64,000 nt of DNA from Stappia sp. GTDB lineage: Bacteria; Pseudomonadota; Alphaproteobacteria; Rhizobiales; Stappiaceae. How positions within the stretch are numbered: the first letter of the stretch is position 1; each line of letters opens with the position of its first letter. The position numbers and the translations under genes are program-made. Positions 59,821 to 64,000 of this stretch are shown here, piece by piece. Under the pieces are notes generated by a model, which was given only the letters and a program-made list of their open reading frames with translations, had not been told where the DNA came from and made no database searches. The stretch lies in assembly GCA_002722295.1 (NCBI GenBank), contig PBLF01000023.1, positions 1 to 64,000 of the forward strand, written 5' to 3'.

Positions 59821-62721
59821 TCAAGGGCTTTGCTGCGGCGCGTTCTGCGGCTGCTGTTGTTGCTGCTGGCGCTTCCCGCCACCAAGACCGAAGGAGCCGA
59901 GGAACCCCTGCGGCAGGCCGAAGCCCTGTTCGACCGCGTCGAGCACCTGCTCGTCGTCGACCTCGCCCTGGATCACCTTTTCCACGTCGATGTGCGTATT
60001 GCCGCCGGTCGCCCGCTTCAGGGCATCATTCGCCGCGCCGGTAAGCGCGTCCTCGACGGAACCGCCTCCGGCCTGATCACGCGCCGCACCAAGCGACTTC
60101 ACCAGTCCGCCACCCAGCCCCTCGAGCTGTTTCAGCGCCGCCTGCGGGTTCTCCAGGATGCCCTTCACGTCCGGGTAGATCTGCGGCCGGTCCCAGGACC
60201 CGCGCACGATCACGGGAACGCCGAGCCCCTGCAGGTCGCGGCTTTCGCCCTTGCCGAGCGGCACCGGCGGCGCGCCGTCGAGCGTGGCCACCACGCGCGG
60301 TTCCAGCCGCCAGTCGAGCAGTTTCTCCGGAATGTCGATGCGCCCGGACCCGGTCATGCGCACCAGCGGTCCGACGAGCGCGAGATCGTCCGAGGTGGCA
60401 ATGCCCCGCGCGACCTCGAAGCCCGCCCCCAGCGCGGAGAAGTCGGTCTTCTGCGCCGGGTTTTCAGACCAGCCCAGCAGCGTGTCGACCGTCAGGCCGC
60501 GCACCATGCGCGGAATGTTGATGCCCCGGATCGCGCCGTCGGCGAAATCGAAGCGGGCCGTGCCGGCAAGGCTCGACACGATCTCGAACATGCTCGTGCC
60601 GCGCGCCACCAGATCGCTTTCCAGCGCCAGCTTGCCCTGCAGCCAGTCGAAGCCCGCAAGCGCCGACAGGAAGGGATGCGCGTTGACGCCGCCGATACGG
60701 AAGGAGCCGGAGAGCTCGGGCACCGCGCCGCCGCCATCGACGGTGAGACGCCCCTGCCCCGTGCCACCGTAAAGCGTCAGTTCGCCGAGATCCGCCGTCA
60801 GCTTGCCGCCGGCGATGGTCACGTTCAGACGGCTCGGGCCGATCTCCACCGCGTCGAAGGCGATCGAGCGGGCCGAAAGCGTCAGGTCCGCATCGAAGGC
60901 GGACAGGCCCGAAAGGTCGATCGGCGCCCGGCTCCAGCCGCGCGGCTCGCCACCCGGCACCCGCGGGGCCTCGGCGGTCGTCGCCGGTGCCCCGGCCGCA
61001 TCGAGATAGGGATCGAGCCCCAGCCGCTCCAGCGACAGGCGGGCGGTCAGCTTCGGCTTGCCGGCCACCGACAGCGATCCCTCGCCCTCGCCGCGCGTGT
61101 CGTCGAGCAGGATCGAGGCATTCGAGAAGGACACCGCGTCCTCGCCCGCCGACAGCTTGCCGGAGAAGGAGAACCGCTCAAGCCCCCCGCCGGGCGACAG
61201 CGGCGAGCCCAGCCAGGAGGCAAGCCCGCGCAGGTTCGCCGTCTCGATCACCACGTCGCCGTCAAGGCCGCCCGAGGTGCTGAAGGCTCCGTCATAGCCA
61301 AGCGTCACGCGGCGACTTGCCAGCCGGAGACGCGTGGGCGCGGGCATGCCCGCCGCCAGAAGCGCGGGCGTGAGCGAGCCTTCGATGCGGAAGGCCTCGT
61401 CGCGCCAGGTCAGTCCGCCCGTGAGCGTGACCGGCGTGTCCAGCCCGGAAAAGTCGACGGCAAGCGCCAGGCCACGGATGGTGCGCGCGCCCGCTTCCTC
61501 GCCAAGCGCGCCGGGCACGGGAAGGCCCGAGACCTCTCCGCCGGCCAGCGTCATGCGACCGGACAGGTCCGCGCCCGCCAGAAGGGTCGCCGCGTCCGCG
61601 CCCCGGCCGGCAAAGCGCACCTGGCCGCCCAGGGTTCCGCTGGCCTGCTCGCCGCGCCCGGCAATCGCCAGAATGTCGGCAAGCGGCACGCCGTCGAGCG
61701 TCAGGTCGCCGGAAACGGCCGGAACGTCACCGGAAAGATCCGCCGCGCCAGAGCCACGCAGCGAGGACGGCCCGAGGGCCGCCGTCAGCGTGTCGACACC
61801 GATGCGCTGCGGCGTGGTCGCAAGGTCCGCCGTCAGGCTGAAGGGACCGGGATCGCGCGGCACGCTGGCCCCGAACGCCTGCAACGTGCCGGCAAGCGTC
61901 TCGCCACCGGCGGACACCCTGAGGGCGCCCGGGCCAGTGAGCGAGGCGGTTCCGGCAACGCGGATTTCCGCGTCCGCGCCCGCAAGGCTCACGTCGAGCT
62001 CGCTGCTTCCGCCCTCGGCAAGCGCCAGCGGCGCGGCGATCTGGCCGGCGACCTCAAGCTCGACGCCCTGGCGCACGACCTGGCCCTCCAGGTCCATCGG
62101 ACCGGTGAGCGAGGGAAGCGAGATGTCGAGATCGATGCCCTCGAGCATCGGCGTGCCGTCGGCCTGCAGGAGGCGGCCACCGCGCACCGAAAGCCGGTCG
62201 ACGCCGATGCGTGCCAGCGTCGCAGCACTGGCGCCGGCTCCGCCATCGGCCTCGGAGGCCTCGGCGTTGGTCTCGGTGATCGCCTCCGTCGCGGCGCTCC
62301 AGCGGTCGGCGGGAAAGCCCGGCGAGGCCGGTGCGGCGGCGGCCTGCTGCACGGGCGCCTGGCCTCCGCCGCCGAGCGTCACCACGGGGCCCTCGAGGCT
62401 GATGTGGGTCAGTCGCGCGGTGCCGCCGAACAGGGTCGACCAGGCGAGACCGAAGTCGACCGCGTCGACACGAAGCATCTCCTGGCCGCCCGCCGAGGCG
62501 ACGCCGACGTTTTCCGCGCTCAGCCCGAGTCCGGGCAGCAGCGACAGGCCGACCGGCCCGTCGAGACGCAGGCGCAGGCCCGTGCGGCTCTCGATCTGGG
62601 CGACGAGTTCGGCCCGGATGGCATCCTTTGGCAGGAACCACGGCACGACGACGGCCGCCGCCAGCACAAGAACCAGGACGGTGAAAACGAGACCGGCAAG
62701 ACCGACCACCACGCGTTTCAC
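59821..62721 (-). CDS. AsmA family protein
   Basis: A 966-residue envelope protein. One N-terminal membrane helix (LAGLVFTVLVLVLAAAVVVP) is followed by the AsmA N-terminal domain (AELVAQIESRTGLRLRLDGP) and a long, repetitive beta-strand periplasmic region, then the conserved C-terminal AsmA block with GTARFDFADGAIRGINIPRM. AsmA-like proteins are thought to bridge inner and outer membranes for phospholipid transport. The start is GTG 62721 with GGGGTG upstream. The C terminus ends in a glutamine-rich tail (KRQQQQQQPQNAP). Confidence 0.93.
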   Translation of the reverse strand: MKRVVVGLAGLVFTVLVLVLAAAVVVPWFLPKDAIRAELVAQIESRTGLRLRLDGPVGLSLLPGLGLSAENVGVASAGGQEMLRVDAVDFGLAWSTLFGGTARLTHISLEGPVVTLGGGGQAPVQQAAAAPASPGFPADRWSAATEAITETNAEASEADGGAGASAATLARIGVDRLSVRGGRLLQADGTPMLEGIDLDISLPSLTGPMDLEGQVVRQGVELEVAGQIAAPLALAEGGSSELDVSLAGADAEIRVAGTASLTGPGALRVSAGGETLAGTLQAFGASVPRDPGPFSLTADLATTPQRIGVDTLTAALGPSSLRGSGAADLSGDVPAVSGDLTLDGVPLADILAIAGRGEQASGTLGGQVRFAGRGADAATLLAGADLSGRMTLAGGEVSGLPVPGALGEEAGARTIRGLALAVDFSGLDTPVTLTGGLTWRDEAFRIEGSLTPALLAAGMPAPTRLRLASRRVTLGYDGAFSTSGGLDGDVVIETANLRGLASWLGSPLSPGGGLERFSFSGKLSAGEDAVSFSNASILLDDTRGEGEGSLSVAGKPKLTARLSLERLGLDPYLDAAGAPATTAEAPRVPGGEPRGWSRAPIDLSGLSAFDADLTLSARSIAFDAVEIGPSRLNVTIAGGKLTADLGELTLYGGTGQGRLTVDGGGAVPELSGSFRIGGVNAHPFLSALAGFDWLQGKLALESDLVARGTSMFEIVSSLAGTARFDFADGAIRGINIPRMVRGLTVDTLLGWSENPAQKTDFSALGAGFEVARGIATSDDLALVGPLVRMTGSGRIDIPEKLLDWRLEPRVVATLDGAPPVPLGKGESRDLQGLGVPVIVRGSWDRPQIYPDVKGILENPQAALKQLEGLGGGLVKSLGAARDQAGGGSVEDALTGAANDALKRATGGNTHIDVEKVIQGEVDDEQVLDAVEQGFGLPQGFLGSFGLGGGKRQQQQQQPQNAPQQSP

Positions 62722-62944
62722 GAAGAGGCACCCCTTTTTCGAATCACGGGCAGTATGGGCGATTTGCCCGGCCCGAACGACCGCAACGCGTGCAGACTTC
62801 CCCAAAAGCGTGTCGACAGAATGGCCGCGATGCACCCTGCACGGCTCGTCGGCATGGACTTTTTCCCTCCGATTGCCGATGTTTCCCGCTGACGGGATGC
62901 GCGATCGATCGCTGATCGCGCTCCGACCGGAATGAGGAGGGGCC

Positions 62945-63436
62945 ATGTTTCCGGCGCTCAAGCGGTTTTTGAAAAGCGTTGTGACCGGCGAGGCCGACGA
63001 ACGGACCTTTGCCGAGGACGATCACCGGCTCGCGGCGGCGGCGCTTCTGGTGCACATCATCGCGGTGGACGGCGTCGTCGACGACAGCGAGCGCGAGGCC
63101 CTGTCCGAGGTGCTGCGCGTCAACTACCAGCTCACCCCGGACATGACGCGCGAGCTGATCGAGTCCGCGACGCGGCGCGATGCCGAGGCCGTCGACCTGT
63201 ACGGCTTCACCTCGGTCCTCAAGCGCACGCTCGATCTCGACGGCCGGCTCAAGGTTCTGGAGATGATGTGGGAACTCGTCTACGCCGACGGCACGGTGCA
63301 CGAGTTCGAGGACAACACCATCTGGCGTGTCGCCGAACTGCTCGGGATTTCCTCGCGCGACCGGCTGGCCCTGCGCCGCAAGGTCGCCGCCCATGCCGGC
63401 CCCGACGACACCTCCGGCGAGGAGGAGAACGGCTGA
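62945..63436 (+). CDS. TerB family tellurite resistance-like protein
   Basis: A 163-residue helical protein with a TerB domain. The repeated acidic metal-binding motifs are IIAVDGVVDDSEREAL and LVYADGTVHEFEDNTI, characteristic of the family. TerB-like proteins bind divalent ions and are tied to membrane stress in several contexts; this stand-alone form is common in Alphaproteobacteria and does not imply tellurite resistance. The ATG follows GAGGAGGGG. It is divergent from the AsmA gene. Confidence 0.92.
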   Translation: MFPALKRFLKSVVTGEADERTFAEDDHRLAAAALLVHIIAVDGVVDDSEREALSEVLRVNYQLTPDMTRELIESATRRDAEAVDLYGFTSVLKRTLDLDGRLKVLEMMWELVYADGTVHEFEDNTIWRVAELLGISSRDRLALRRKVAAHAGPDDTSGEEENG

Positions 63437-63517
63437 CGGCCCGCCACACGCCATTGCGGAAGGGGCCCACCAACCGGGCCACTCGACCGCGCCCCGGGCC
63501 CGCGCTAGAATAACGTC

Positions 63518-64000
63518 ATGATCGTTGACCCGTCGCTTCCCGACCCGCGAGCGCAGGCTGATCGGCCCAAGGTTCTGATCGTCCTGCACCAGGAAACATC
63601 GACCCCCGGCCGCGTCGGCCAGGAACTGGTCAGGCGCGGCTTCGCGCTCGACATCCGCAGGCCACGCTTCGGCGACCTGCTGCCCGACACGATGGAAGAC
63701 CACGCCGGCGCGGTCGTTTTCGGCGGCCCCATGAGCGCCAACGACACGGACGCCTTCGTCTCCCGCGAAATCGACTGGATCGGCGTGCCGCTGAAGGAGG
63801 AAAAGCCCTTTCTCGGCATCTGCCTCGGCGCGCAGATGATGGCGCGCCATCTCGGCGCCGGCGTCTCCAGCCACGACGACGGACTGGTGGAGATCGGCTA
63901 CTACGACATCACCCCGACCGAGACCGGCCGGAAAATGATGCGCTGGCCGAAGAAGGTCTACCAGTGGCACCGGGAAGGGTTCGACCTGCCCGCCGGAGCG
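63518..64000 (+). CDS. class I glutamine amidotransferase (partial, cut by window end)
   Basis: The first 161 residues of a GATase domain protein. VLIVLHQETSTPGRVGQEL opens the fold and LGICLGAQMMARHLG holds the catalytic cysteine; VYQWHREGFDLP contains the expected histidine. It resembles stand-alone GuaA-like amidotransferases of unknown acceptor. The 3' end lies beyond the window, so the full length and any further domain cannot be judged. Confidence 0.9.
   Translation, partial: MIVDPSLPDPRAQADRPKVLIVLHQETSTPGRVGQELVRRGFALDIRRPRFGDLLPDTMEDHAGAVVFGGPMSANDTDAFVSREIDWIGVPLKEEKPFLGICLGAQMMARHLGAGVSSHDDGLVEIGYYDITPTETGRKMMRWPKKVYQWHREGFDLPAGA

Overview
The window comes from a high-GC alphaproteobacterium, most likely of the order Hyphomicrobiales (Rhizobiales). 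Two conserved blocks support this: M23 peptidase-clpB-DUF4167-prmC-prfA-ptsP-lysC-ubiG, and DUF1178-nitrilase-grxC-comF-methyltransferase, later followed by mutT-GNAT-argJ-peptidylprolyl isomerase-secA. A GAF-containing EINtr (PtsP), TRAP transport, DUF2794 and a methylsuccinyl-CoA dehydrogenase-like enzyme of the ethylmalonyl-CoA pathway fit the same group. The genus cannot be fixed from the sequence alone. I see no rRNA, insertion sequence, prophage or CRISPR array. The one RNA gene I can call is tRNA-Leu(CAA).

Layout. 1-688 is gene-free and opens with an A/C-rich tract. 0.7-14.2 kb is housekeeping: envelope peptidase, ClpB, the DUF4167 protein, release factor 1 and its methylase, EINtr, aspartokinase, UbiG and a hydrolase. 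14.3-16.2 kb is an accessory module: a MarR regulator facing a VOC-DUF1428-VOC operon, with a perfect 18-bp palindrome between them. 16.2-22.7 kb returns to conserved genes (glutathione-linked grxC-nitrilase-DUF1178, comF, a methyltransferase, an orphan Flp pilin, mutT, GNAT, argJ). 22.8-23.9 kb is a second regulatory insert: a TetR gene facing a two-helix membrane protein, with two operator-like repeats between them. 23.9-27.9 kb holds a periplasmic parvulin divergent from secA.

28-38.6 kb carries an adenylate cyclase, a TRAP transporter in Q-M-P order, an L,D-transpeptidase, a PfkB sugar kinase, a hydrolase, pyrophosphatase, RNA cyclic phosphodiesterase, an aldo/keto reductase and a TesA-like esterase. 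An ABC exporter pair is divergent from the esterase. 42.1-48.6 kb is more variable: an A-rich orphan, a secreted protein of unknown function, a BI-1/YccA protein, a subtilisin autotransporter, DUF2794, an orphan terminator that may mark a small RNA, and a GNAT. 48.6-50 kb is an NAD(P)H oxidoreductase facing a TetR gene, with twin palindromes between them. The rest holds the methylsuccinyl-CoA dehydrogenase, YihY and EamA membrane proteins, a ferredoxin-reductase-like flavoprotein, a small metallopeptidase, DsbB, a YqaA-like membrane protein, tRNA-Leu, a class II aldolase, a CYTH-CHAD protein, AsmA, TerB and a glutamine amidotransferase cut by the window edge.

Three local regulator/target pairs (MarR at 15.7 kb, TetR at 23.3 kb, TetR at 49.3 kb) each have visible palindromes in a divergent intergenic region. 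They are the best candidates here for undescribed small stress-response systems. Most starts were moved inward from the longest frame to a codon with a visible ribosome binding site or family-typical N terminus. Functions are assigned from motifs read by eye, without database searches.
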